From Bacillota bacterium (GTDB lineage: Bacteria; Bacillota; Clostridia; Peptostreptococcales; Anaerovoracaceae): 64,000 nt of DNA. Position numbers and translations under genes: made by a program. Every line of letters starts with the position of its first letter. Within the stretch, counting starts at the first letter, position 1. The DNA lies in the NCBI GenBank assembly GCA_017941085.1, contig JAGAXF010000022.1, positions 1 to 64,000 of the forward strand, read 5' to 3'. This document shows, one piece after another, positions 24,023 to 32,419 of this stretch. The notes under the pieces were generated by a model. The model saw nothing but the letters and a program-made list of their open reading frames with translations, did no database searches and had not been told where the DNA came from.

Positions 24023-24727
24023 ATGGATAAACCTATAATTGGTGTTTTACCGCTGGTTGATGAAGAAAGGGAAAGCTATTGGATGCTTCCCGGGTATTTT
24101 GAGGGAGTGCTTGAAGCCGGCGGAATACCTATTATGCTGCCTTTGATATATGATGAAAAGGACCTTAACAGACTGGTGAATGAATTCAATGGATTTATCT
24201 TTACCGGTGGTCCGGATATCGATCCCAAGTATTATAATGCCGCTGTGGAGACGGATAATGTAAAAACCTGTGAACCAAGAGATAAAATGGAAATCCTCTT
24301 TGCCCGAAAGGCAATTGAATCCGGCAAACCTATCCTGGGAATATGTAGAGGTCTTCAGCTAATAAACGTTGCTCTGGGAGGAACTCTGTATCAGGATTTG
24401 CCATCACAGAGGAAGTCGGATCTAAATCATTCCCAGGAAAAGCCCTACGACAAGCCTATTCACGATGTGGTTTTGGATAAGACCGGGGGACTATATGAAC
24501 TTCTAAGTAGAGACTCTCTGGGGGTAAACAGCTGCCATCACCAAGGTATAAAGGAATTGGCTCCGGGTCTATCCTCTATGGCGGTGGCTACAGATGGTCT
24601 AGTTGAAGCCTTTGAAATGAAGGAGAGGAATTTCCTCTGGGGGCTTCAATGGCATCCTGAATTCATGCAAAAGGTTAGTCAGCCCAGCCGAGATATATTT
24701 AAGAAGTTTATAAATAGCTGTAAATAG
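24023..24727 (+). CDS. class I glutamine amidotransferase-like hydrolase (PuuD / gamma-glutamyl-GABA hydrolase family)
   Basis: The protein (234 aa from ATG 24023; GTG 24014 is an alternative) shows the family's KPIIGVLPLVDEE start, the IFTGGPDIDPKYY segment, the nucleophile elbow GICRGLQLINVALGG with catalytic Cys, and the His-Glu of QWHPEFM. It also has the conserved SCHHQGIKELAPGL. Family members remove glutamate from gamma-glutamyl compounds such as gamma-glutamyl-GABA. No other putrescine-catabolism gene is nearby, so the substrate is uncertain. It ends at a strong terminator. Confidence 0.88.
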   Translation: MDKPIIGVLPLVDEERESYWMLPGYFEGVLEAGGIPIMLPLIYDEKDLNRLVNEFNGFIFTGGPDIDPKYYNAAVETDNVKTCEPRDKMEILFARKAIESGKPILGICRGLQLINVALGGTLYQDLPSQRKSDLNHSQEKPYDKPIHDVVLDKTGGLYELLSRDSLGVNSCHHQGIKELAPGLSSMAVATDGLVEAFEMKERNFLWGLQWHPEFMQKVSQPSRDIFKKFINSCK

Positions 24728-24738
24728 AGATGATTACG

Positions 24739-24771
24739 AAGCAGTCAAAAAACTTGGCTGCTTTTTTATTT
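24739..24771 (+). terminator. rho-independent terminator
   Basis: A 9-10 bp stem formed by AAGCAGTCAA and TTGGCTGCTT (one G-T pair) is followed by six T residues and a T-rich tail, directly after the amidotransferase gene. Confidence 0.85.
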
Positions 24772-24923
24772 TCTTTAAGTTTATTTTAGGTTGAAGGTTT
24801 ATAACGTAGGTGTAAACAGAAAAACTGTTTAATAACTACTACGGTTAAGAATGCTGAAAGGCAAAAGAGTAGATATAACAACATAGAGTAAACAAAGAGT
24901 AAAAGGAAAAAGAGGACGTAAAA

Positions 24924-26309
24924 ATGAAGACGAAAGGAATAAATACTAAAGTTAAAAAAAGAGTGGCAATTATAGTTCTTGTCACCTTGCTTATAGGTCT
25001 AATGACAGCCTGCGGAACAAAGTCAACCGGAAGCGAAAGTAATGCTTATCTATCAAATCAGGAGACTACGGAAAGTGAAGAAACTCAGGATACCAATAGT
25101 GAAGAGGCAACAGAGACAGCAAGTGATACTGAAGGAATTACCGGAGCAGGGACAAGCGGAAATAGCGGTTCCGTAATAACAACAGCAAATGTAACATCCG
25201 ATGGTGCTCTGGATGCAAGTAGTTTGTTTACTGAAAGGGATCTTACCCAATCTGTAGACCTTGAGGGAGCTGAAACCATAAGCCTAAAGTCCGGAGAGGA
25301 TATTAGCATAACTAAAGAGGGTGTTTATGTAATACAAGGAACTGCAACTGATGTGACGATTACTGTTGAGGCGGGGGACTCAGATAAGGTACAGCTGGTT
25401 TTGGACGGAGCGTCCATTACCAATGAAGACGCACCTGCTATCTATGTAATAAATGCAGATAAAGTATTTGTAACCACCACCGAAGGTGAAAACAACCTGC
25501 AGGTTACGGGAGAGTTTACTCCTGATGGAACTACAAATCTGGATGCAGTTATTTTCTCAAGAGATGATGTTATCTTAAATGGTTTGGGAACATTAAATAT
25601 TACCTCATCTGCCAACGGCATTTCCGGAAAGGATGATGTTAAGATTACCGGAGGAACGATAAATATTCAATGTACTGCCGACGGCGTTGAAGCTAATGAA
25701 TCAATCCTAATGGCAGAGGGGACAGTTAATATATCCACGAATAAAGATGGTTTCCATGCAGAAAATGACGAAGATAGTACAACGGGATACATTTATATCT
25801 GTGGAGGTAATATCACTGTAGATGCAGCGGATGACGCTATTCACGGTACCACAATCGTACAAATCGACGGAGGCAATTTGAACCTAAGCGGCACAGAAGC
25901 AATAGAGGCCACATATATTCAGATTAATGACGGCACCATAGATATCTATGCTACAGATGATGGCATAAATGCTTCAGCAAAGTCCAATGCCTATGCAATA
26001 GCTATAGAGTTCAACGGTGGATACACTACAATTGAAGTTGGCCAGGGCGATACAGATGCTGTTGATTCAAATGGCGATATATATGTTAACGGTGGAACCT
26101 TGGATATATATGCTCAATCACCCTTCGACTATGATGGCTATGCGGAAATGAACGGCGGCACAATTATAGTAAACGGTGTGGAAACCAATGAAATCACCAA
26201 CCAGATGATGGGTGGTGGAGGATTTGGTGGACCCGGAGGTGGACCCGGAGGTGGACCCGGAGGCGTCCCTGGAGGCGGCTTTGGCGGTCACGGCGGCTTT
26301 GGTGGATGA
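24924..26309 (+). CDS. Cthe_2159-like carbohydrate-binding beta-helix lipoprotein
   Basis: The 461-aa surface lipoprotein has lipobox MTACG at residue 27 and an acidic Thr/Glu-rich linker to about residue 90. Residues about 95-430 are repeated short beta segments (ISLKSGEDISITKEGVYVIQ; VKITGGTINIQCTADGVEAN; IDGGNLNLSGTEAIEATY), the pattern of the carbohydrate-binding domain first described in Clostridium thermocellum Cthe_2159, a right-handed beta-helix that binds acidic polysaccharides. The end is Gly-rich with GGPGG repeats encoded by 12-bp direct repeats near 26230-26265. AGAGGACG precedes the ATG. It probably binds plant or mucosal glycan, or the organism's own wall polymer. Confidence 0.85.
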   Translation: MKTKGINTKVKKRVAIIVLVTLLIGLMTACGTKSTGSESNAYLSNQETTESEETQDTNSEEATETASDTEGITGAGTSGNSGSVITTANVTSDGALDASSLFTERDLTQSVDLEGAETISLKSGEDISITKEGVYVIQGTATDVTITVEAGDSDKVQLVLDGASITNEDAPAIYVINADKVFVTTTEGENNLQVTGEFTPDGTTNLDAVIFSRDDVILNGLGTLNITSSANGISGKDDVKITGGTINIQCTADGVEANESILMAEGTVNISTNKDGFHAENDEDSTTGYIYICGGNITVDAADDAIHGTTIVQIDGGNLNLSGTEAIEATYIQINDGTIDIYATDDGINASAKSNAYAIAIEFNGGYTTIEVGQGDTDAVDSNGDIYVNGGTLDIYAQSPFDYDGYAEMNGGTIIVNGVETNEITNQMMGGGGFGGPGGGPGGGPGGVPGGGFGGHGGFGG

Positions 26310-26400
26310 TAAATACACTTATTAAACCCAAAGGTCAAAAGAAATTAATTAAGAGTACAAGGAAACTTTTTTACTCCTTTCTAAATACTTTTAACTGAAG

Positions 26401-26428
26401 CAGAGCGGTGAATGCCGCTCTGTTTTAC
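26401..26428 (+). terminator. rho-independent terminator
   Basis: CAGAGCGG (26401-26408) and CCGCTCTG (26415-26422) form an 8-bp stem with a 6-base loop, followed by TTTTACTTT. It closes the carbohydrate-binding gene's transcript. Confidence 0.8.
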
Positions 26429-26471
26429 TTTGTGATATACTAATGATGAAGGAAAGCCGGGAGGATAAGCT

Positions 26472-27095
26472 ATGAGTGGAAAGAGAATATTGTTTTACGG
26501 AGATTCAAATACCTTTGGCTATGATCCTGCAGGATATGTGGGTGGAAGATATCCTGAGGAAGTTAGATGGGTGGACATACTGAGAAAAAGGCTTAAGGAC
26601 ATTTACGATGTAATGGGTCGAGGCATGAATGGAAGGACGATTCCTTCTCCCGGCAGCTACGGCACTGTGGATAGAATGATTACAGGCTCTGCCCCCTTGG
26701 ATTATTTTGCCATAATGCTGGGGACCAACGATATTCTTCTTACGGATTCTCCGGACTGGGGGAAAACTGCAGAGGATATGGCCTGTCTAATTCTGCACAT
26801 CATAGAGTACCAAGAAATCAAGGCGGCAGGAACCAATATAATTCTAATATCGCCACCCTTGCTTTTTCCCGGGTCGGGAGAAAGCAGTCCCTTTCATAAA
26901 TACGAGGAACAGTCAATTATGCTGGGGGAGGCTTATAGAAAAATTGCCAAGAAATACAATCTCATTTCTATTTCCGCAGATAAATGGGACATAGATTTGG
27001 CCTTTGATGGTGTTCATATATCCCAAAAGGGAAGTGAGGAATTTGCAGACAAGATGGAGAAGGAACTTTTGAAGATTCAAGAGGTTAATGGGTAA
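26472..27095 (+). CDS. SGNH/GDSL-family hydrolase
   Basis: The 207-aa cytoplasmic-looking enzyme has all SGNH blocks: block I FYGDSNTFGYDP with the nucleophile Ser, block II Gly in MGRGMNGRT, block III GTND and block V DGVHISQKG with the Asp-His pair. It is likely an arylesterase or acyl-esterase. GGGAGG precedes the ATG. No signal peptide is present. Its stop codon overlaps the start of the next gene (TAATG), so the two are co-translated. Confidence 0.9.
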   Translation: MSGKRILFYGDSNTFGYDPAGYVGGRYPEEVRWVDILRKRLKDIYDVMGRGMNGRTIPSPGSYGTVDRMITGSAPLDYFAIMLGTNDILLTDSPDWGKTAEDMACLILHIIEYQEIKAAGTNIILISPPLLFPGSGESSPFHKYEEQSIMLGEAYRKIAKKYNLISISADKWDIDLAFDGVHISQKGSEEFADKMEKELLKIQEVNG

Positions 27096-27676
27096 TGATT
27101 AAATCTCAGATTAAAAGGAGAACCTATGGCGCCATATATAGGCTTCTTAACATGGTAAGTCCCTTGGACTTTGACTGTGGAAGACTGTGCCGAGAGGCCT
27201 GCTGCAGAACTGAGAGGAAGGAAGTATCTCCGGGCGAAACATCTGAAATGGGGATTTATCTTCTTCCCGGCGAGGACAAAATCCATGACAAAGGGGATTC
27301 CTGGCTAAAGTGGACTGTTGAAGAGGCTCAGGACTATGACTTTCCCGAATCCTGGAAGGGAAAGATATTCTTCGTTCAATGCGGAGGACCGGAATACTGC
27401 AACAGAAGAATGAGGCCCATGCAATGCAGGACCTTCCCTTTGACACCTCACATAGAGGAGAATGGGGAACTTACCCTTATTTATAACGATATGGTCTTGC
27501 CCTATAGATGCCCCTTAATCGATGATGAAATGCCTTTAAATGAAAGGTTTATACAGGCCACCTTTACAGTTTGGCGGCATCTTTTAGAGGATCCATTAAT
27601 ATATGATTTGGTTAAATCTGACTCTATTTCAAGGGTGGAAGCGGAAAAGGAACTAAGAGAAAAATTGTTGCTGTAG
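27095..27676 (+). CDS. YkgJ-like Cys-cluster protein
   Basis: The 193-aa protein has a conserved Cys pattern: DFDCGRLCREACC near residue 30, QCGGPEYC and MQCRTFPLTPH near 95-115, and YRCPLI near 140. This resembles the YkgJ/zinc- or iron-chelating CxxxCxxCC family. The CRTFPL-PH segment is typical. Function is unknown; a bound Fe-S cluster or Zn is inferred only from the Cys pattern. It shares one base with the SGNH gene's stop codon and is the last gene before the phosphonate-type transporter promoter. Confidence 0.75.
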   Translation: MIKSQIKRRTYGAIYRLLNMVSPLDFDCGRLCREACCRTERKEVSPGETSEMGIYLLPGEDKIHDKGDSWLKWTVEEAQDYDFPESWKGKIFFVQCGGPEYCNRRMRPMQCRTFPLTPHIEENGELTLIYNDMVLPYRCPLIDDEMPLNERFIQATFTVWRHLLEDPLIYDLVKSDSISRVEAEKELREKLLL

Positions 27677-27747
27677 CATAGAAAACCTACAGGCACTTAT
27701 GGTGTTTTTGTATTTTTTTAATGCTAGCATTATCATTATTCATGAAG

Positions 27748-27790
27748 TATAATAGAGGGGTATTGATTGCCCCTTTTGTTATGGGGTAAA
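27748..27790 (+). promoter_or_regulatory. -10 box and competing hairpins in the phnD leader
   Basis: TATAAT at 27748-27753 (no good -35 box) is followed by GGGG (27757-27760), CCCC (27770-27773) and GGGG (27783-27786). The central CCCC can pair with either GGGG. The first hairpin is followed by TTTT and would act as a small terminator; the second would prevent it. This looks like an attenuator, but stems are short. Confidence 0.35.
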
Positions 27791-27827
27791 AAAAGGTTTT
27801 AGTTTGTAAAGTGAGGAGAAAACAATC

Positions 27828-28889
27828 ATGAAAAAAAGATTAGTAGCAGTTCTTTTAGTCATGGCTGTTCTAGTATTGGCTGCCTGTGGTGGCGGCGGGA
27901 ACAGCGCAAACAGCGGAGGTAGTTCAGATGGTGCAGAAGCCCCAACAAAGATTGACAAACTTACAGTAATGTATGTTCCGTCAAGACCTGCAGACGAAAT
28001 CATCTCTGCAACTTCCGGATTGGGGGATCTTCTAATCAGTGCATTTGCGGAAAAGGGATATGAAATTGGTTCCGTAGAAGTTTCCGTAAGTGATGACTAC
28101 AATGCATGCGGTGAAGCACTTTCCGCAGGATCTGCCGATGTTGGCTACGTACCTGGTGGTACATATGCTCTCTATGGAGATGAAGTACAACTAGTTCTTA
28201 CAGCAACAAGAGATAATCTCTCAAACGATACAACCACTCCAGCTGATTGGAATGGCGATGCAAATGCAACTCGTAGAGAAGAAGGCGTTCCTGTAACATA
28301 TTACAAGGGCCTTATCTATGCAGCACCTACCGAAAAGGGTAAAGCTTTGGCAGCAAAGGCTAATGCCGGAGAAGCCCTCACATGGGAAGAGTTGGCAGAC
28401 TGCAGCTGGGCAATTGGTTCTGTAACAAGTGGCGCAGCTTATATCTATCCAAACCTTTGGCTGAAGGAAAACTATGACAAGGTTATCACAGACCTTCCTA
28501 AAGCTCTTAACCTTAAGTATCCTGAAGCATTCCAGCAGGCTGCTGCAGAGCAGGTAGACATTCTGGTATGCTATGCCGACGGACGTCAGGACTATGAGGA
28601 ACAGTGGACAGGTGAATGGGGCCGCACAGATTCTATCTGGAATGAATGTAACGTAATTGGTGTTACACAGAATATCTATAACGATACAGTATGTCTTGCA
28701 AAGACAGGTCCTAACGCTGAAGTTCTTACATCACCTGAATTCATCGAAGCATTTACAGATGTTATGATGCACCTGGGTGACACACCTGAAGGACAGGAAA
28801 TCATCGGTATCTATTCACATACCGGATATCAGCCTGCAAACGATTCTGATTACGACGTAACACGTAACGCTCTTGCAGCTATGGAATAA
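27828..28889 (+). CDS. phnD: phosphonate/phosphite-type ABC transporter substrate-binding lipoprotein
   Basis: The 353-aa lipoprotein (lipobox LAACG) belongs to the PhnD/PtxB family of periplasmic-binding proteins. The body opens IDKLTVMYVPSRPADEII and has the family's GSADVGYVPGGTYAL and WAIGSVTSGAAYIYPNLWL segments. It delivers phosphonate, phosphite or a related phosphate ester to the PhnCE transporter. A GTGAGGAG site precedes the ATG. A hairpin after the gene probably lowers expression of downstream genes relative to this one, a common layout for binding-protein operons. There is no C-P lyase or phosphonatase gene in the window, so the ligand is open. Confidence 0.88.
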   Translation: MKKRLVAVLLVMAVLVLAACGGGGNSANSGGSSDGAEAPTKIDKLTVMYVPSRPADEIISATSGLGDLLISAFAEKGYEIGSVEVSVSDDYNACGEALSAGSADVGYVPGGTYALYGDEVQLVLTATRDNLSNDTTTPADWNGDANATRREEGVPVTYYKGLIYAAPTEKGKALAAKANAGEALTWEELADCSWAIGSVTSGAAYIYPNLWLKENYDKVITDLPKALNLKYPEAFQQAAAEQVDILVCYADGRQDYEEQWTGEWGRTDSIWNECNVIGVTQNIYNDTVCLAKTGPNAEVLTSPEFIEAFTDVMMHLGDTPEGQEIIGIYSHTGYQPANDSDYDVTRNALAAME

Positions 28890-28914
28890 TATTAAGGCAA
28901 AGTAAAACAATTGC

Positions 28915-28946
28915 TGGGTGGCTTTTATTTAAGCCACCCAATTTTA
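28915..28946 (+). terminator. intra-operon hairpin between phnD and phnC
   Basis: TGGGTGGCTT and AAGCCACCCA (10 bp, loop TTATTT) are followed by ATTTTAT. The short T-tract suggests partial termination or 3'-end protection of the phnD message rather than full arrest. Confidence 0.75.
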
Positions 28947-28967
28947 TAAAAGGAATACTTTAGAATT

Positions 28968-29822
28968 ATGATTGAGTTTAAGAACGTATCAAAAACATAC
29001 CCCAATGGAACAAAGGGACTTAAGAATATTAATCTAAAGATTGAACAGGGCGAATTCCTGGCCATTATCGGCCTCTCCGGTGCAGGTAAATCCACCCTTA
29101 TTAGAACCATTAACAGAATGATCGATATAACTGAAGGGGAACTTATCGTAGATGGTGTTAATGTTATGTCCTTAAGGGGACCGGAGCTAAGAAGATATCG
29201 CAGAAAGGTGGGAATGATTTTCCAATCATTTAACCTGGTTAACCGTTCATCGGTACTTAAGAATGTATTGGCCAGCGATGTGCCTGACATGCCTTGGTAC
29301 AAGACTCTTTTAGGGATGTACTCCAAGGAGCAAAAAATCAAAGCTTTGGAGGCCTTGGACAAGGTTAATATTTTGGAAAAAGCCTATAACCGTTGTGATG
29401 AGCTTTCCGGTGGACAGCAGCAGCGTGTGGCTTTGGCCAGAACCCTTAATCAGAATCCCTCCATTATTTTGGCGGATGAACCGGTGGCTTCCCTGGATCC
29501 AATTATTGCTGACGTGGTAATGAGTGACTTTGCCAGAATCAATAAGGAATTAAATATTTCTATTCTGCTGAATATTCACCATGTTGACCTGGCTCTTAAG
29601 TATGCCACAAGAGTTTTGGGAATCCGTGCCGGTGAAATAGTATACGATGGACCAACCTCTGAAGTTACTCAAGAGATTTTGGACATGGTATATAACGGAA
29701 AAGCTATTCCGACTACTGCTGATGCAAATGCAGAGCTGACAGAGATGTTGGCGGATATGGAGTCAGTTCCATTATCTATAGCGGCAGAGGAGATTAAAGA
29801 GGCGGTGACCCATAATGGCTAG
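28968..29822 (+). CDS. phnC: phosphonate-type ABC transporter ATP-binding protein
   Basis: The 284-aa ATPase has Walker A GLSGAGKST (residues about 34-42), signature LSGGQQQRVALAR (about 146), Walker B IILADEPVASLDP and a switch His in NIHHVDLAL. The MIFQSFNLVNRSSVLKNVL block is typical of the PhnC subfamily. It powers import through the two PhnE proteins. The final 8 bases overlap the start of the first permease gene. The C-terminal 30 residues extend slightly beyond typical PhnC length. Confidence 0.93.
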   Translation: MIEFKNVSKTYPNGTKGLKNINLKIEQGEFLAIIGLSGAGKSTLIRTINRMIDITEGELIVDGVNVMSLRGPELRRYRRKVGMIFQSFNLVNRSSVLKNVLASDVPDMPWYKTLLGMYSKEQKIKALEALDKVNILEKAYNRCDELSGGQQQRVALARTLNQNPSIILADEPVASLDPIIADVVMSDFARINKELNISILLNIHHVDLALKYATRVLGIRAGEIVYDGPTSEVTQEILDMVYNGKAIPTTADANAELTEMLADMESVPLSIAAEEIKEAVTHNG

Positions 29823-30663
29823 TGAGAAGACTAATAAACTTCCTCTTTTTGATAGAGTTTTTAAACCTGAGCACATAGTTCTGGAAAACGGCCATTCTGT
29901 GGATAGACCCAAAAGCAGAATTCCCTTGATTTTGCTTTGTCTTGCCATCGTAATCTGGATATCTATTTATGCCACAGGCTTTAGCCTTTCTACGATTGTA
30001 AAGAGGGCCAGCGAGCTTACGGTAATTCTGGGACAGATCTTTACTCCCAACTGGAGCTATGTTCCCCAGAAGGTTATTCCACCACTTTTGGAAACCATCA
30101 AAATGTCGGTGGCAGGTACCTTCATAGGATCTGTAATAGGTCTTCCCTTGGCGGTATTCGCTTCTTCCAATATCAATCATAATAAACCAACTCTGCTGTT
30201 TGTAAGATTGGTGCTGGCGGTTGTAAGATCTGTGCCAACTCTTATATACGCATTGATCTTTGCTCTTATATTCTCCTTGGGAGCCTTTGCCGGTACAGTG
30301 GCCATTGCTCTCTTTACCTTGGGAATAGTAGCAAAGATGCTTTATGAAAGCATAGAGACTATAGACATGGGACCCTACGAAGCTATGCAATCCTATGGTG
30401 CCACAACTTTCCAATCCTTTTGGGCAGCCTGTATGCCGCAGATTTTGCCCATTTACCTGGACAATTGTCTATACTGTTTCGAGTTAAATATAAGAGCCTC
30501 CGCCATCCTGGGTTATGTAGGCGCAGGTGGTTTGGGACTTCTCATCAGCGAGAGAACGGGACTTAGAATGTACCACGATGTAGGTGCCATTCTCCTTACT
30601 CTCTTCCTGGTGGTTTGGGTAATCGATTTGTTCAGTGATTATCTAAGATCAAAACTGGTTTAA
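29815..30663 (+). CDS. phnE: phosphonate-type ABC transporter permease
   Basis: The 282-aa membrane protein has about six helices and the binding-protein-dependent transport fold; the cytoplasmic coupling loop is visible as YEAMQSYGATTFQSFWAACM. The NINHNKPTLLFVRLVLAVVR segment and GYVGAGGLG ending are typical of PhnE. It starts with ATG inside the phnC end (TAATGG context after GAGGCGGTG), so translation is coupled. It pairs with the second permease to form a heterodimeric channel. Confidence 0.92.
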   Translation: MASEKTNKLPLFDRVFKPEHIVLENGHSVDRPKSRIPLILLCLAIVIWISIYATGFSLSTIVKRASELTVILGQIFTPNWSYVPQKVIPPLLETIKMSVAGTFIGSVIGLPLAVFASSNINHNKPTLLFVRLVLAVVRSVPTLIYALIFALIFSLGAFAGTVAIALFTLGIVAKMLYESIETIDMGPYEAMQSYGATTFQSFWAACMPQILPIYLDNCLYCFELNIRASAILGYVGAGGLGLLISERTGLRMYHDVGAILLTLFLVVWVIDLFSDYLRSKLV

Positions 30664-30676
30664 GGAGGCAATTTGT

Positions 30677-31537
30677 ATGGATCAAGATAAGAAAACAAAC
30701 CTGCAGACTGCCGACCTGACAGCCAATGAAAACGTACTTGAAAAACTATATAGTGAGCCTAACAATCTTTGGAAGAGAATCTTAATTCTACTGATTGTTT
30801 TGATAATTGTGGCCTGGGGTGCAAGCAGTATGTCCTTTAACGGAATAACTGAGAAGGGGATGCTGGTTGCAAAGAATGTATTAAGAGGTCTTACTCATCC
30901 GGATAAGGATTTACTCTTTAACCTAACTACGGAGGGCGTACCCTTCCTGGTACTCCAGACCATTGCCATTGCAGTTTTGGGAACGATTAACGGTGCAATT
31001 TTGGCCATTCCCGTAAGCTTCCTGGCTTCTACCAATATAGTACCAAAGCCCATAGCATATATCTTTAGAGCTTTGATACTGTTGATAAGATGCATCCCGG
31101 CACTAATATGGGCACTTATTTGGATCAGAGTTACGGGACCCGGAGCATTCTGCGGTGTAACCACCCAGTCAATTTGCTCCATTGGAATGATTTCCAAAAT
31201 GTATATTACTGCAATAGAGAATTTGGATACCGGCATTTTGGAATCTCTGGATGCAGCAGGATGTAACACCTTTGAAAAAATAAGAGTAGGGGTACTTCCT
31301 CAGCTATCAGCCAGTTTCATTTCCACGGCAATATACAGATTCGATATTAACCTAAAGGACGCCACCACACTGGGTATCGTAGGAGCAGGAGGTATCGGTT
31401 CACCGCTGGTACAGTCCATCTCCAGCGCCAAGTATAATAGAGTAGGGGCTTTCCTCTGGGCGTTGATAGTTCTGGTTGTTATAATCGAATGGGTTTCCAC
31501 CCAGATAAGAAGAAGGCTGGCTCACGGCAAGAGGTAA
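30677..31537 (+). CDS. phnE: second phosphonate-type ABC transporter permease
   Basis: The 286-aa membrane protein is a paralogue of the preceding permease: ATNIVPKPIAYIFRALILLIRC-like region, coupling loop LESLDAAGCNTFEKIRVGVL and GIVGAGGIGSP near the end. AAGGAGG precedes the ATG 13 bases after the first permease's stop. The pair would form the transmembrane part of the importer. The longer soluble N-terminus (about 35 residues, polar) is not usual. It ends the operon at a strong terminator. Confidence 0.92.
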   Translation: MDQDKKTNLQTADLTANENVLEKLYSEPNNLWKRILILLIVLIIVAWGASSMSFNGITEKGMLVAKNVLRGLTHPDKDLLFNLTTEGVPFLVLQTIAIAVLGTINGAILAIPVSFLASTNIVPKPIAYIFRALILLIRCIPALIWALIWIRVTGPGAFCGVTTQSICSIGMISKMYITAIENLDTGILESLDAAGCNTFEKIRVGVLPQLSASFISTAIYRFDINLKDATTLGIVGAGGIGSPLVQSISSAKYNRVGAFLWALIVLVVIIEWVSTQIRRRLAHGKR

Positions 31538-31541
31538 AACT

Positions 31542-31580
31542 AAAACCGGTGCAATTATTAATTGCACCGGGTTAATTATT
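31542..31580. terminator. bidirectional terminator between convergent genes
   Basis: An 11-bp stem (31546-31556 with 31560-31570, 3-base loop) is flanked by AAAA on the left and a TTAATTATTTA tail on the right, so it can stop transcription from both the phn operon and the convergent phosphatase gene. Confidence 0.8.
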
Positions 31581-31587
31581 TAGGGTG

Positions 31588-32358
31588 TTAATCAAGATAA
31601 AAGTCCCTGAATTTAGATAATCTTTCGGGGGTGAGATGGAATTCTTCCTCCAGATATTTTTCCGGAGAACCGTATCGGTTAAAGATATTATCCAAAACCA
31701 GCTTTCCTGTTTTCTCAGTTACGCCGGTTCGCATTCTAAGAAGTTCTTCAAGAATGGGATGCTGAAGTATCTTTTCTCGGTTCTCTTCAAGGACCCGATT
31801 AATGGTAGGCATGTGATACTGATTGCTTAATAGGAAGTCCTGAAGAATTGTTTCCTTTGGTATTCCCAGGGCAGTTAGAATTACCATGGCGGCAACACCG
31901 GTTCGATCCTTTCCTGTGGCGCAGTGAAAAACTATAGGTACTTCATTTTTTTCCAGTTCATCTATAAGGATTTGGAAGGCTTCGTTGTCAAAGGGCATTT
32001 CGGTATAGTAGCTAAGAAGATGGTCTCTTTGATCTAAACCTTCCTGACCGATTTTGCTCATACCTACAGGAGAGAAATCTATTTCCTCTCCGCCTCGGAA
32101 TACTACGCCGCTATGCCTTACCATTTTCACCTGGTTAAGGACCGGGTCCGGCTGGTGACGGGATTCCTCGGCGGTGCGTAAATCCAGAATGTATTTAATA
32201 CCCAGGGACTTGAAGTGATCAAGTTCTTCCGGATTCATTAGATAGATTCCGCCGCTTCTGTAAATGAGACCATGCTTTAGGACTCTACCGTCCTGGGCTT
32301 TATAGCCTCCCAGGTCTCTAAAATTTATTTCATCTCTAAACAATGGATTGATGGACAT
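31588..32358 (-). CDS. tyrosine-type protein phosphatase (Y_phosphatase3 family)
   Basis: The 256-aa protein has the CX5R catalytic loop in FHCATGKDRTG (about residue 146) and the family's N-terminal NFRDLGGYKAQDGR and YRSGGIYLMNPEEL motifs. It is related to secreted Listeria LipA and IphP-type dual-specificity phosphatases, but has no signal peptide and should be cytoplasmic. Its substrate could be phosphotyrosine protein or phosphoinositide. ACGGAG precedes the ATG. It is transcribed opposite to its neighbours, divergent from the cytosolic 5'-nucleotidase with about 60 bases between start codons. Confidence 0.88.
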   Translation of the reverse strand: MSINPLFRDEINFRDLGGYKAQDGRVLKHGLIYRSGGIYLMNPEELDHFKSLGIKYILDLRTAEESRHQPDPVLNQVKMVRHSGVVFRGGEEIDFSPVGMSKIGQEGLDQRDHLLSYYTEMPFDNEAFQILIDELEKNEVPIVFHCATGKDRTGVAAMVILTALGIPKETILQDFLLSNQYHMPTINRVLEENREKILQHPILEELLRMRTGVTEKTGKLVLDNIFNRYGSPEKYLEEEFHLTPERLSKFRDFYLD

Positions 32359-32419
32359 ATATATCTCCGTTAATTGTATCTAAAATATTACTATAATAGA
32401 TTAAAAGAAAGTATAAACC

